Positions 44,485-54,047 of a stretch of DNA of 64,000 nt are shown here, piece after piece. Position numbers and translations under genes: made by a program. This DNA is from Olivibacter sp036959255 (lineage in GTDB: Bacteria; Bacteroidota; Bacteroidia; Sphingobacteriales; Sphingobacteriaceae): positions 620,001-684,000 of the forward strand of contig NZ_JAWMTI010000001.1 in NCBI RefSeq assembly GCF_036959255.1, read 5' to 3'. Under the pieces are notes generated by a model. It had not been told where the DNA came from. It did no database searches and was given only the letters and a program-made list of their open reading frames with translations. Position 1 is the first letter of the stretch, and every line of letters starts with the position of its first letter.

Positions 44485-45594
44485 ATGATACTAATTGTTG
44501 ACGACAAACAAGAAAACCTGATTTCTTTACGGAAGTTCCTGGAAACCAATAATTTTAAGGTTGACACCGCTTCATCCGGAGAAGAGGCACTAAAAAAAGT
44601 TCTTAAAACCACTTACGCCCTGATCATATTAGATGTCCAAATGCCAGGCATGGACGGCTTCGAAGTGGCAGAATTAATCTCTGGCTACAGTAAAACGGTG
44701 GATACGCCCATCTTGTTCCTATCGGCCGTCAATACCGAGAAGAAATTCATTACACAGGGGTATGAAACAGGAGGGATTGATTATCTAACGAAGCCATTCG
44801 ATCCTGACATTTTGCTGCTGAAGGTAAAAACGTTCTATCGACTATTTGAACAGGCACAAGCTATGCACGAAATGCAGGAAGCGCTTAAAAAAGAGATCGA
44901 ACACCGGAAAATGCTCGAAAATAAAAAGGACGAATTCATCAGTATAGCTAGCCATGAACTCAAAACGCCATTAACAAGTGTTAGGGGTTACCTACAGTTA
45001 CTGGAACGGCTACCCGAAGTGAAGGATAATGAAAAATTCAAAACCTATTTAGGAAAAACCAGTGCGCAGCTGAATAAGCTACGGGAATTAATTGACGACC
45101 TATTAGATATTTCCAAAATAGAGAGCGGGAAAATGAAGTTTAACTTTCAACCTGTTTCCGTTGAAAAATTGATCAGCAACACATTGGAAAATGTGGGGCA
45201 AATGTACCCTGAGCATACTTTTAAAAGGATTGGACAGATGGATAATGTTATACAAGCAGATGAAATGCGATTAGAGCAGGTATTGATCAATTACCTAACC
45301 AATGCCATCAAATATTCGCCTAACTCCAAAGAAATATCCTTGGAAACGACCCGTACGAAAGACAACAAGATTCAAATCGGTGTACGCGATTTTGGAATAG
45401 GAATACCGCAAGATAAGCTAAATCATTTGTTTGACAAATTTTATAGAGTAGAAGAGTCTTCTTACAAATTTCAAGGCTTAGGTATGGGGCTTTATATATG
45501 TAAGGAAATTATCACTAGACATGGCGGTGAATATGGCGTAGAAAGTCGATTAAATGTGGGCTCTTTTTTTTATTTCCGATTGCCTTTAAACTAA
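44485..45594 (+). CDS. response regulator-histidine kinase hybrid (REC-HisKA-HATPase)
   Basis: 369 residues. Receiver domain first (1-120), with acidic DD near the N-terminus, phospho-acceptor in LIILDVQMPGMDG (~Asp53) and YLTKPF. A short coiled linker leads to HisKA with ISIASHELKTPLTSVRGYL and HATPase with N-box NYLTNAIKYSP, DFGIGIP and GLGMGLYICKEI. No membrane segment, so it is a soluble relay kinase that could be switched by its own receiver. It is first of four co-directional signalling genes, with 24 bp to the giant hybrid kinase. Confidence 0.93.
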   Translation: MILIVDDKQENLISLRKFLETNNFKVDTASSGEEALKKVLKTTYALIILDVQMPGMDGFEVAELISGYSKTVDTPILFLSAVNTEKKFITQGYETGGIDYLTKPFDPDILLLKVKTFYRLFEQAQAMHEMQEALKKEIEHRKMLENKKDEFISIASHELKTPLTSVRGYLQLLERLPEVKDNEKFKTYLGKTSAQLNKLRELIDDLLDISKIESGKMKFNFQPVSVEKLISNTLENVGQMYPEHTFKRIGQMDNVIQADEMRLEQVLINYLTNAIKYSPNSKEISLETTRTKDNKIQIGVRDFGIGIPQDKLNHLFDKFYRVEESSYKFQGLGMGLYICKEIITRHGGEYGVESRLNVGSFFYFRLPLN

Positions 45595-45618
45595 TCTTTG
45601 TGCTGAAAATAGTATCCG

Positions 45619-48600
45619 ATGAGAAAAAATCGTTTTAACCTGATCCCCCTCAATTATAAACTAGCGCTGCTAGGCTTCGTTCCTCTCATGTGCTTGCTGT
45701 TTTTCTTTTTTATTGTAGAGAACGAAAAAACAGAGCGAATAGAAGGAACTAATAACTTTATTACACGCATTAATCTGGCACTAAGTGCCGATAATTTAAT
45801 TGAACAACTCCAGCAAGAACGGAGATTGAGCTTGGAAAAAATATTCAGAACAAAGGATGAAGGCGCGCTGAATGTACAACAATTAAAGACAGATGAGGCA
45901 ATCCAACAGTTTAACACGTATATTGATAGCGGCTTGAATGCAGATTATGCAAACTACACTTTCGTCAATGAACTTCCCGGTTGGCGATCCGGTATCAATA
46001 GCGGAAAGATGGGCTATGAAGAAACGTTTAACAATTATCAAAAAATTACTGAAAGACTGAGCGTTTTCAGTAGAGTCTCCACTGATTATGCCAATCTTAA
46101 TCAAAGTTTAGGAGGAAAGATAGAATTGCGGGAAATTCTCTCGCAGTTGGTCAATTATGCCGCAACACTTCGATTAAATCTCTATTTTACCTTTGCCGAC
46201 GACAAGCCCACCGGTTTGGATTTTCCAAAATTCAATATGAATTATGAGCTTTTTCAATCTTACATCGACCAGCTCCAAAGCTTTGATAAACGCTACAATG
46301 AACAAAATCTGGAAAAACTGAAAGCCAGCCAGGCTTTCAATACGACCCTCGTTTTTTTTAAGACAGTACATGACACCAAAACGCTATCGAATCGCTTTAC
46401 GGCGACCGAGTGGTGGAATATTTCTGCGGCAGCAATGGACGTCGCAAAAGCACGCCTGAACACAACAATCACATCGATCGGAACAAGCGCTTCAAACGTT
46501 TATCAGTCTGAAGTTTACGATCGAAATTTCACGCGTATCGTTCTTATTCTGTGTGTACTCATGGCGATTGGTCTCATTTACATCGTGATAAAAAACATTG
46601 CAAATCATTTATTTGAGCTACAGGAAGCTGCAAGCAAAATTGCACTGGGTTACACCAATATTGCGTTGCCCACCTTTGCAAAAGATGACCTAGGGGTTGT
46701 TGCACGTTCTATACGGAAGATCGATTTAAGTAATCAGGAACTCGCAAAAGTGGCTGAAGAAATAGGAAAAGAAAATTATGAGATTCCTATTCTCGCTAAA
46801 GGCACCCACGATGTATTGGGGAACGCCTTGATCAATATGAAGAATTCGCTGGAAAGTCATTCAAAAAAGGATAAAACCGAATTATGGCTACAGACCGGTG
46901 AAAGCTTGATAAATAGCTTATTGATAGGGCGGTCGGAATTAAAAGAATTTGGTTTAGAAGTTCTAACGTCTTTGGTCGATTATCTGGACGCTGCCCTAGG
47001 CACTTATTATATAGGTGAACGTGGAAAAAGTTTTGACCTGATCAGCAGTATTGGTGTAGCCGACCGATCACAACTACCGCAGAAAGTAATAGCTGGGGAA
47101 ACCTTACTCGGAAAAGCTATTTTAGAAAAGAAAAGTGTACTATTGGAACAATTTCCCCAGGATTATCTACAAATCAGAACGAGTTTAGGCATCAGTCAGC
47201 CACAATGGGTGCTGATCATCCCGTTGATTCATGAAAAGGAAGTCGAAGGTATCATAGAAATTGCCTCCATCAATGCAATGCCAGAGGCGACGATTACGTT
47301 TGCTGATAGCATCACGAAAAATGTGGGCGCGGCGATACATGCCATTAAAAGTCGAATCCGACTGAAAGAATTGCTAGAGGAAACACAAACGCAAGCAGAA
47401 GAATTACAGGTGCAACAAAGTGAACTCGAAAACCTGAATGTGGAATTGGAGGCACAGGCGAATAAACTACAAGCATCTGAAGAGGAGTTAAGGGTACAAC
47501 AGGAAGAATTGCTGGAAAGCAACCAAGAGCTCGAAATCAGGTCGCAGGCCCTGGAGGAAAAAAATCAAGTAATCTTGGAGCGAAACCTCGAAATACAAAA
47601 GAAAGCGGAAGATTTGGCCTTAAGTACCAAGTATAAATCGGAATTCTTAGCAAATATGTCGCATGAATTGAGAACCCCACTTAATTCGATTTTATTACTT
47701 TCACGATTACTTAGCGAAAACAATGAAGGGAATCTACAAGAAGATCAAATTGAATATGCGAAGGTAATCCAAACTTCAGGAAATGGTCTTTTAACACTAA
47801 TTGATGAAATTTTAGATTTGTCTAAAATAGAAGCTGGAAAGATGACCCTTTCCTATGAGGAGATATCCCTTGCGGATATGTTAAACGATCTACAAAATTT
47901 ATTCGGCCCAATGGCCACTGATAAAGGCCTCGAGCTTAAATTAGTCCATCATCAAACAGCGATCGCCAAAATCCAAACGGATAACCTCAGATTACAACAG
48001 ATATTAAGAAACCTAATTTCCAATGCCCTTAAATTTACGGCTAAAGGATCCGTAACCTTAAGCATTTACCCCGATAGCAAAAAAGAGAATTATTTAAATT
48101 TCGCCGTGCGTGACACCGGGATCGGCATACCCAAGGAAAAACACCAGTTAGTTTTCGAAGCGTTCCAGCAAGCGGACGGGTCCACGCGTCGAAAATTTGG
48201 TGGTACAGGTCTAGGTTTATCTATCAGTAAAGAGCTGGCGAAGCTATTGGGCGGTATTTTGTATATCAATAGTGAAGTGACCAAGGGAAGCGAGTTTATC
48301 TTAAGCATACCTATAGCCCAACCAACAGCCGAAAAAAGGGAACAAGAAGAACCACAAGTATTGATTGTTAAGGAAACAAAGGAGGATACAGATAAAGAAA
48401 CAATTCCCGAAAAGGTCTTCACCCCTAGCACTGCTGTTCCTTTCCTAAGTGCAGTAATCCCCGATGAGCTTACCGACGATCGCGAACAAATTAAAGAAGG
48501 CGACAACATTTTGCTGATCATTGAAGACGACACCAATTTTGCACGTGCGCTGGTCGATTTTTCTCATAAAAACGACTACAAAGTAATTACCACCGTCCGA

Positions 48601-49677
48601 GGTGATTTAGGAGTAGAATTGGCCGAAAAGTACATGCCGCGAGCCATTCTTTTAGACATCGAATTGCCTGTAAAAAACGGATGGCAGGTAATGGAAGAAA
48701 TCAAAAACAATCCCGCTACGCGTCACATCCCTGTTCATATCATGTCTTCTCATGAAGTGAAACGAGAAAGTATCACCAAAGGAGCCATCGATTTTATCAG
48801 AAAACCAATGGCTCTAGAGCAAATTGGTCAAATCTTTAATCGCGTAGAAAAGGCCTTGTCTGCCGGTCCACGTAAGGTGTTAATTATCGAAGATAATCTA
48901 AAACATGCACAGGCACTTGCCCATTATCTGGAAAGTTTTAGTGTAAAGACCGATATCAGCAAAGATATTCAATCAGGTGTTAATCGATTAAAAAGCCATG
49001 AAGCAGACTGTGTCATTTTAGATATGGGCATCCCCGATGCACAGGCTTATAAAACACTTGAAACGATCAAATCGGATGCAGGTATGGAAAATTTGCCCGT
49101 CATTATTTTTACAGGCAAGCAACTTTCACCATCGGAGGAAATTAAGATTAAACAATATGCCGACTCTATCGTCGTTAAAACAGCGCACTCCTATGAAAGA
49201 ATACTGGACGAAGTTGCACTTTTTTTACATCTTGTGGAAGAGTCCAACGGCAAAGCAAAGAAAGAAAAATTAACCTTGAACAATACATTGGCCGAGATAT
49301 TACATGAAAAAACCGTTCTCATTGCCGATGACGATATCCGAAATATATTCTCGTTAACGAAGGCGCTGGAACGATATAAAATAAATGTCTTAGCTGCGGA
49401 AAACGGAAAAGAAGCCTTACAAACTTTGCATGCCAACGCCGGCAAGGTAGATATTGTGTTGATGGATATGATGATGCCCGAAATGGATGGTTATGAAACA
49501 ACGGCCCGTATTCGTCAAGAACCTCGATTTAAAAACCTCCCCATATTAGCGGTAACGGCAAAGGCAATGATGGGCGATCGGGAGAAATGCATTGCCGCCG
49601 GTGCATCCGACTATATTTCGAAGCCTGTGGATATTGATCAATTAATTTCCTTATTGCGTGTATGGCTCTACCAATAA
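45619..49677 (+). CDS. giant hybrid sensor kinase: periplasmic sensor, HAMP, GAF, kinase, three REC domains
   Basis: 1352 residues. A TM helix at about 14-32 is followed by an extracytoplasmic helical domain (~33-305) with LQQERRLSLEKIF, resembling nitrate/nitrite-sensing (NIT) domains. A second TM (~308-328) leads to HAMP (~330-385), a GAF-like domain (~430-575), a long Gln/Glu coiled coil (~580-665), HisKA with ANMSHELRTPLNSI (His around 680), and HATPase with NLISNALKFT and GTGLGLSISKEL. Three receivers follow: AILLDIELPVKNGW, CVILDMGIPDAQAY and IVLMDMMMPEMDGYE. The second receiver has Gly after the Asp-Met and lacks the usual PxxxG order (PDAQAY), so it may be degenerate. It overlaps the next REC gene by 16 bp. 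Confidence 0.93.
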   Translation: MRKNRFNLIPLNYKLALLGFVPLMCLLFFFFIVENEKTERIEGTNNFITRINLALSADNLIEQLQQERRLSLEKIFRTKDEGALNVQQLKTDEAIQQFNTYIDSGLNADYANYTFVNELPGWRSGINSGKMGYEETFNNYQKITERLSVFSRVSTDYANLNQSLGGKIELREILSQLVNYAATLRLNLYFTFADDKPTGLDFPKFNMNYELFQSYIDQLQSFDKRYNEQNLEKLKASQAFNTTLVFFKTVHDTKTLSNRFTATEWWNISAAAMDVAKARLNTTITSIGTSASNVYQSEVYDRNFTRIVLILCVLMAIGLIYIVIKNIANHLFELQEAASKIALGYTNIALPTFAKDDLGVVARSIRKIDLSNQELAKVAEEIGKENYEIPILAKGTHDVLGNALINMKNSLESHSKKDKTELWLQTGESLINSLLIGRSELKEFGLEVLTSLVDYLDAALGTYYIGERGKSFDLISSIGVADRSQLPQKVIAGETLLGKAILEKKSVLLEQFPQDYLQIRTSLGISQPQWVLIIPLIHEKEVEGIIEIASINAMPEATITFADSITKNVGAAIHAIKSRIRLKELLEETQTQAEELQVQQSELENLNVELEAQANKLQASEEELRVQQEELLESNQELEIRSQALEEKNQVILERNLEIQKKAEDLALSTKYKSEFLANMSHELRTPLNSILLLSRLLSENNEGNLQEDQIEYAKVIQTSGNGLLTLIDEILDLSKIEAGKMTLSYEEISLADMLNDLQNLFGPMATDKGLELKLVHHQTAIAKIQTDNLRLQQILRNLISNALKFTAKGSVTLSIYPDSKKENYLNFAVRDTGIGIPKEKHQLVFEAFQQADGSTRRKFGGTGLGLSISKELAKLLGGILYINSEVTKGSEFILSIPIAQPTAEKREQEEPQVLIVKETKEDTDKETIPEKVFTPSTAVPFLSAVIPDELTDDREQIKEGDNILLIIEDDTNFARALVDFSHKNDYKVITTVRGDLGVELAEKYMPRAILLDIELPVKNGWQVMEEIKNNPATRHIPVHIMSSHEVKRESITKGAIDFIRKPMALEQIGQIFNRVEKALSAGPRKVLIIEDNLKHAQALAHYLESFSVKTDISKDIQSGVNRLKSHEADCVILDMGIPDAQAYKTLETIKSDAGMENLPVIIFTGKQLSPSEEIKIKQYADSIVVKTAHSYERILDEVALFLHLVEESNGKAKKEKLTLNNTLAEILHEKTVLIADDDIRNIFSLTKALERYKINVLAAENGKEALQTLHANAGKVDIVLMDMMMPEMDGYETTARIRQEPRFKNLPILAVTAKAMMGDREKCIAAGASDYISKPVDIDQLISLLRVWLYQ

Positions 49678-50051
49678 ATCGAAGTAAGATAAAAATACTC
49701 ATCATTGATGATGAACCGTTAAACATTTTAGCCCTTAGCGCTGTTTTGAAATCAAGAGGATACACGGCAGTTAGCGCAAGCAACGCAGAAGAAGGTTTAA
49801 CTTTCCTCAGAAAGGATCGAGATATAGGCTTGGTACTGATGGATATGATGATGCCTGATCTTGATGGCTACGAAGCCACTGCAAGGATCAAAAAGGATGA
49901 TTTTATCCGGGACGTTCCTGTTATAGCCGTTACGGCACAAGCAATGAGCCATGATCGAGAAAAATGCCTGGCGGCAGGAGCAAACGACTATATTGCTAAA
50001 CCAATTGATATCGATAAGTTAACAGCGATAATCCAAAAACATTTATCCTGA
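49662..50051 (+). CDS. single-domain response regulator
   Basis: 129 residues consisting of one receiver domain: acidic IIDDEP, phospho-acceptor in LVLMDMMMPDLDGYE, and DYIAKPIDIDKL with the conserved Lys-Pro. No output domain. It starts inside the last 16 bp of the hybrid kinase gene and ends 1 bp before cheR, so all are translated together. It probably takes or drains phosphate from the hybrid kinase, as a CheY/Spo0F-like carrier. It closely resembles the third receiver of that kinase. Confidence 0.93.
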   Translation: MALPINRSKIKILIIDDEPLNILALSAVLKSRGYTAVSASNAEEGLTFLRKDRDIGLVLMDMMMPDLDGYEATARIKKDDFIRDVPVIAVTAQAMSHDREKCLAAGANDYIAKPIDIDKLTAIIQKHLS

Positions 50052-50052
50052 T

Positions 50053-50889
50053 ATGTGGCAATTTCCCGTGATCGAAGACAACGATTTAGAGACGTTAATA
50101 AATGATTTGTTAGAGATACATGGATACGATTTTCGAAATTACAGCAGGGCCTCCATAAAACGACAGGTCAATCGGCTTTTTACCCGAGATAAATTCCCCA
50201 GTTTTGCCGAAATGCGGTACCGCCTAAAAATCGACAAAACATACCTGAAGCGTTTTGTTGAAGGAATCACGGTCAATGTTACCGAGATGTTCCGCGACGC
50301 CGAATTTTATCGATTTCTACGAACCCACATTATACCAACGTTGGGCACCTACCCTTTTATCCGAATATGGGTAGCCGGTTGCTCCACCGGTGAAGAAGCC
50401 TACTCGCTTGCCATCCTATTAAAAGAGGCTAATTTATTGCATAAATCCCTGATCTATGCAACGGATCTTAACCCAGCCGTGCTGGAAGAAGCCAAACAAG
50501 GAATATTTAATTTAAAAAGCATGAAGTTATATTCCGAAAATTATATCCTCGCCGGCGGCTTTCAAGATTTTTCCATCTACTATACCGCCAATTATCATCA
50601 TGCTATATTAAATAAGGAGTTGTCAGAAAAAATTATTTTTAGTCAGCATAATTTAGTATCCGATGGTTCCTTTAACGAATTTCAACTTATTTCTTGTCGC
50701 AATGTATTGATTTATTTTAACAGTTATCTTCAAAACCAGGTTTTCAGTCTGTTTGACAACAGCCTTGCCCAGTTAGGTTATCTTGCTTTGGGCACGAAGG
50801 AAACGCTGTTATTTTCCGCTATTGCAAAACGGTATAAACAGGTTGCACCTGACAAAAAAATTTGGCGTAAACAAGTCTATGAGGTTTGA
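50053..50889 (+). CDS. cheR: CheR-type protein-glutamate methyltransferase
   Basis: 278 residues, normal CheR length. An N-terminal helical domain with NYSRASIKRQVNRL and NVTEMFRDAEFYRFLR is followed by the SAM-binding fold RIWVAGCSTGEEAYSLAILL, IYATDLNP and the conserved ISCRNVLIYFN. It methylates glutamates on methyl-accepting or chemosensory-like proteins. No CheB methylesterase and no MCP are encoded beside it, so the target may be the coiled-coil/HAMP region of the hybrid kinase (inference) or distant receptors. It is last gene of the signalling operon, and no terminator was seen after it. Confidence 0.93.
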   Translation: MWQFPVIEDNDLETLINDLLEIHGYDFRNYSRASIKRQVNRLFTRDKFPSFAEMRYRLKIDKTYLKRFVEGITVNVTEMFRDAEFYRFLRTHIIPTLGTYPFIRIWVAGCSTGEEAYSLAILLKEANLLHKSLIYATDLNPAVLEEAKQGIFNLKSMKLYSENYILAGGFQDFSIYYTANYHHAILNKELSEKIIFSQHNLVSDGSFNEFQLISCRNVLIYFNSYLQNQVFSLFDNSLAQLGYLALGTKETLLFSAIAKRYKQVAPDKKIWRKQVYEV

Positions 50890-51038
50890 GGTTGCACTAA
50901 ACACTACTTCTTAAAACCCTATCCTTCACATCTTCCCCTTAAAGCTTAAATCCTATAGCTTAAATCGTGATTTTTCACTATGTTTGTCACGTTTCTGGAA
51001 AGGCCAATAATAAAGGGTGTTTAAAAAGCAAAAGCTCT

Positions 51039-51100
51039 GTCATTTCGACTAAAGAGCTGTCTGAAAAGGCTGGAAGAAATCGGTATCGATTAAAACAATG
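51039..51100. repeat. possible dispersed intergenic element
   Basis: TGTCATTTCGACTAAAG followed by GCTGTCTGAAAAGGCTGG and AGAAATCGG resembles, from memory, the GTCATTTCGAC...AGAAATC intergenic elements found scattered in Bacteroidota genomes. Only one copy lies in this window, so repetition cannot be shown here. The rest of 50890-51182 holds no gene. Confidence 0.25.
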
Positions 51101-51182
51101 ATGAATTCACACACCGATGCATCGACGAACCTCGACTTGACAAAACGTGCTATTTTTAAACAACCTTAACAAAAAAGATTGC

Positions 51183-52154
51183 ATGCTAAAACTTGAGGAA
51201 ATTAAGAAGCCGATTGCTACTGAACTTGATGATTTTGAAATAAAATTTAAGGAATCTATGCGTAGCTCGGTGCCGTTGCTCGATAGAATTACTCATTACA
51301 TTGTCAAGAGAAAAGGCAAACAAATGCGGCCTATGTTTGTTTTTTTCGCGGCAGGAGCTTGTGGTGGTATCAATGAATCTACCCATCGGGGGGCGGCTCT
51401 TGTGGAACTGGTACATACTGCCACCCTGGTACATGATGATGTGGTAGACAATTCCTATCAGCGAAGGGGATTTTTTTCCGTGAACGCGCTTTGGAAGAAC
51501 AAAATAGCAGTCTTAGTAGGTGATTTCCTCCTCAGTAAAGGACTCTCTTTATCGGTAAAAAATCAAGATTTTGAGTTTCTCCGCATCTTAAATGAGGCAG
51601 TAACAGAAATGAGCGAGGGAGAATTACTGCAAATGGAAAAAGCTCGCCGGCTTGATATCGATGAAGGAGTCTATTTTGAAGTCATCCGGCAAAAAACGGC
51701 TTCCTTAATTGCTTCATGTTGTGCTTGCGGCGCGGCATCTACCAAGGCTCCCCATGAACTTGTTACTAAAATGCATGATTTTGGAGAAAAAGTAGGTATC
51801 GCGTTTCAAATTAAAGACGATCTTTTTGATTTCGGTTTTGATGATGTCGGCAAACCTTTAGGAATTGATATCAAGGAGAAAAAACTTACGTTACCTTTAA
51901 TTTACGCATTGAACAACACTAGCAAAGAAAAAAAGCGAAGTATTATCAATTTAGTGAAGAATCACAACGAAGATCAAAAGAAAGTAATGGAAGTTATAGA
52001 CTTTGTACGAAATAGCGGTGGACTAGACTATGCCAAGGAAAAAATGTTAAGCTACCAGGCGGAGGCTTTTGGCATATTAGAAACATTTCCCAAAAGTGAA
52101 TATAAAACGGGATTGGAACAACTCGTACGATTTACAACGGAGAGAAATAAGTAA
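51183..52154 (+). CDS. polyprenyl synthetase (trans-isoprenyl diphosphate synthase)
   Basis: 323 residues from ATG 51183; a frame extension to 51147 is not needed. First Asp-rich motif in LVHDDVVDNSYQRRG, second in QIKDDLFDFGFDD, plus GKQMRPMFV at the N-terminal IPP site and GDFLLSKG. It makes a long-chain polyprenyl diphosphate, probably the side chain of menaquinone (chain length cannot be read safely). In Sphingobacteriaceae it is a housekeeping enzyme. It ends 2 bp before the TerC-family gene, so the two are co-transcribed. Confidence 0.93.
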   Translation: MLKLEEIKKPIATELDDFEIKFKESMRSSVPLLDRITHYIVKRKGKQMRPMFVFFAAGACGGINESTHRGAALVELVHTATLVHDDVVDNSYQRRGFFSVNALWKNKIAVLVGDFLLSKGLSLSVKNQDFEFLRILNEAVTEMSEGELLQMEKARRLDIDEGVYFEVIRQKTASLIASCCACGAASTKAPHELVTKMHDFGEKVGIAFQIKDDLFDFGFDDVGKPLGIDIKEKKLTLPLIYALNNTSKEKKRSIINLVKNHNEDQKKVMEVIDFVRNSGGLDYAKEKMLSYQAEAFGILETFPKSEYKTGLEQLVRFTTERNK

Positions 52155-52156
52155 TC

Positions 52157-53206
52157 ATGGCGAATGAACTAGTTTTTTTCTTTGGCTTTCTGCTTTTCAT
52201 CATTCTCATGTTAGCTATTGACTTGGGTCTTTTTAACAAAAAAGATCATGAAGTATCCTTTAAAGAGGCGGCTATTATGAGCAGCGTTTGGGTGGCCTTC
52301 GCACTAGCTTTTTATATGATCCTCCGTTTTTGGGGCGATAAATTGCACGACATACAGGATTTTGACCATTTGCAGGAAGTTACCCGCCGACATCTTCATA
52401 ACATTAAACTATTACCCGATGATTTTGCTGCGAGCCTTGAAATCTATAAAAAGAATCTAGCCCTTGAATACCTTACCGGCTACGTTGTCGAATATGCGCT
52501 ATCGGTTGATAATATTTTTGTCATGGTGTTAATTTTCACTTCCTTTGGCGTCCCCCCTAAATTTTATCATCGTGTGCTCGTATGGGGCATTGTCGGAGCC
52601 ATTCTATTGCGATTTTTGTTCATATTCCTCGGAGCCTCGCTTATTAGTCGTTTTGAATGGATTCTTTACGTATTTGGGATCTTCTTGGTATATACGGGTA
52701 TCACCATGTATCTTAACAGAAATGAGGAAGAGGAAATTGATCCAAAAAATCATCGCGTCGTTCGTTTTGCATCGCGCTATTTTTCTGTTTATCCGGATTT
52801 TGTTGGCCATACTTTTTTCCATAAAGAGAATGGCAAAAAATTTATCACGCCACTCTTTTTAGTTTTATTAGTGATCGAATTTACGGATCTCATTTTTGCA
52901 GTCGATTCAATTCCTGCTATCTTTGCTGTTACAAAAGACCCCTACATCGTATTCTTTTCTAATATTTTTGCGATTCTTGGCTTACGTTCGATGTTTTTCT
53001 TATTGGTCAACATTATCCATAAGTTCCACTACCTAAAGGTAGGACTTGCGTTTCTGTTGGTATTTATTGGCGGCAAGATGCTAGCGCATCATTGGCTGGA
53101 AGCTTGGGGCTTTACAACCGCCCATTCTTTATATGTAATTATTGGAATTCTGGCAATCAGTGTTATCGCTTCCCTATTGTTTCCGAAGAAAACGGAAGAG
53201 TCTTAA
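52157..53206 (+). CDS. TerC/Alx-family integral membrane protein
   Basis: 349 residues with about nine hydrophobic segments. Hallmark acidic membrane motifs: EYALSVDNIFVMVLIF (~110-127) and EFTDLIFAVDSIPAIFAVT (~235-253). The family includes Alx, a manganese-responsive exporter, and TerC of tellurium-resistance operons. Here there is no ter cluster, so metal (Mn) export or metalation of secreted proteins is more likely than tellurite resistance. It ends 3 bp before the convergent NadR-like gene. Confidence 0.92.
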   Translation: MANELVFFFGFLLFIILMLAIDLGLFNKKDHEVSFKEAAIMSSVWVAFALAFYMILRFWGDKLHDIQDFDHLQEVTRRHLHNIKLLPDDFAASLEIYKKNLALEYLTGYVVEYALSVDNIFVMVLIFTSFGVPPKFYHRVLVWGIVGAILLRFLFIFLGASLISRFEWILYVFGIFLVYTGITMYLNRNEEEEIDPKNHRVVRFASRYFSVYPDFVGHTFFHKENGKKFITPLFLVLLVIEFTDLIFAVDSIPAIFAVTKDPYIVFFSNIFAILGLRSMFFLLVNIIHKFHYLKVGLAFLLVFIGGKMLAHHWLEAWGFTTAHSLYVIIGILAISVIASLLFPKKTEES

Positions 53207-53209
53207 GTT

Positions 53210-53755
53210 TTATGTACAATTAAAACCTAGCCATTGATCAGCTGCTTTCTTGGCATTCAAAAAGCGTTCTTCACCAAGGCCGGACACTAATTGATACGTA
53301 GCGTGTAACGATACCAGTTCGTTTTTCCATACTTGAAGAAAATACTGTCGCTGTTCGGGTTCAGGAAAATCACGTAAGGGATCGTCTTCCCATGGTAAAT
53401 CAATATCCATTAGTAGATAAAAATCATACGGATGATTTTTTAACGCGTATTTCACTGCCTCCGGTGTATCACCGAAAAGATAATCGCACCATACCTTTAC
53501 CGTTAGGAATGTCGTGTCACAAATCAATAATTGATTAAACGCGATGGGTTCCAAGCTTCGCTCTAAAGCAAGCTGGCCATAAAAAATGTTCAACTCATCC
53601 TGCAACGTGTATTCTCTATTTAGATTTCGACAGTATTCCCGCGAATATTCAGGTACGCAAACGGTATTATATACTTCAGCCAGGTAGGTCGAAACCTGTG
53701 ACTTCCCGGTAGATTCCGGACCAACTACTGCAATTTTTGTTATTGGCTTGTGCAT
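53210..53755 (-). CDS. NadR-type ribosylnicotinamide kinase-like ATPase
   Basis: 181 residues from ATG 53755. A TTG five codons upstream (53768-53770) has a better Shine-Dalgarno (AAGGAGG) and may be the real start. P-loop VGPESTGKSQVS near the N-terminus, then VPEYSREYCR, ICDTTFLTVKVW and LLMDIDLPWEDDPLRD. These match the kinase domain of NadR that phosphorylates nicotinamide riboside to NMN in NAD salvage. The adenylyltransferase and repressor domains of full NadR are absent. A PnuC-type riboside transporter is often adjacent in other genomes but is not seen here. Confidence 0.8.
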   Translation of the reverse strand: MHKPITKIAVVGPESTGKSQVSTYLAEVYNTVCVPEYSREYCRNLNREYTLQDELNIFYGQLALERSLEPIAFNQLLICDTTFLTVKVWCDYLFGDTPEAVKYALKNHPYDFYLLMDIDLPWEDDPLRDFPEPEQRQYFLQVWKNELVSLHATYQLVSGLGEERFLNAKKAADQWLGFNCT

Positions 53756-53910
53756 AAACCTCTCCGTCAAGATCGCCTCCTTAGGCTACAACCGCTAAAA
53801 TACAGTATAATATCACTGTTAACGTATAATTTTTGTAAATAATAGAGGATCTTCATATTCTTTTAACTCCTACCGATGACGCAAGGAACAAACCATACAT
53901 TTTTTACATT

Positions 53911-53946
53911 TTTTTCAAATTATAAATCAAAAAAGTCCTATCTTTG
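53911..53946 (+). promoter_or_regulatory. promoter of carB
   Basis: TATCTTTG (53939-53946) matches the Bacteroidota -7 element TAnnTTTG; the -33 region is a T-run (53911-53915). The transcript would begin close to 53952, about 95 nt before the ATG. Confidence 0.6.
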
Positions 53947-53949
53947 CAC

Positions 53950-54032
53950 TCCGACAAAGCAGTCGGAATAATCTTCAATCATAGAACTTCCCGCACTGTT
54001 TTATCAAAATCGTTCTTTTTGATAACTAATAC
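53950..54032 (+). other. carB 5' leader with two hairpins
   Basis: TCCGAC (53950-53955) pairs with GTCGGA (53962-53967) directly at the predicted transcript start, and TATCAAAA-TTTTTGATA forms a second hairpin around 54002-54023. Both stems are perfect or nearly so. A stabilising or regulatory role is possible. No known riboswitch was recognised. Confidence 0.35.
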
Positions 54033-54047
54033 TTTTGAACATATAAA

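Noticed and set aside
48090..48536. 148-codon minus-strand ORF
   Set aside because: Antisense shadow of the kinase/receiver region of the giant hybrid kinase; Ser-rich low-information sequence.
51039..51100. Insertion sequence remnant
   Set aside because: No transposase fragment or terminal inverted repeats; kept only as a possible dispersed intergenic element.
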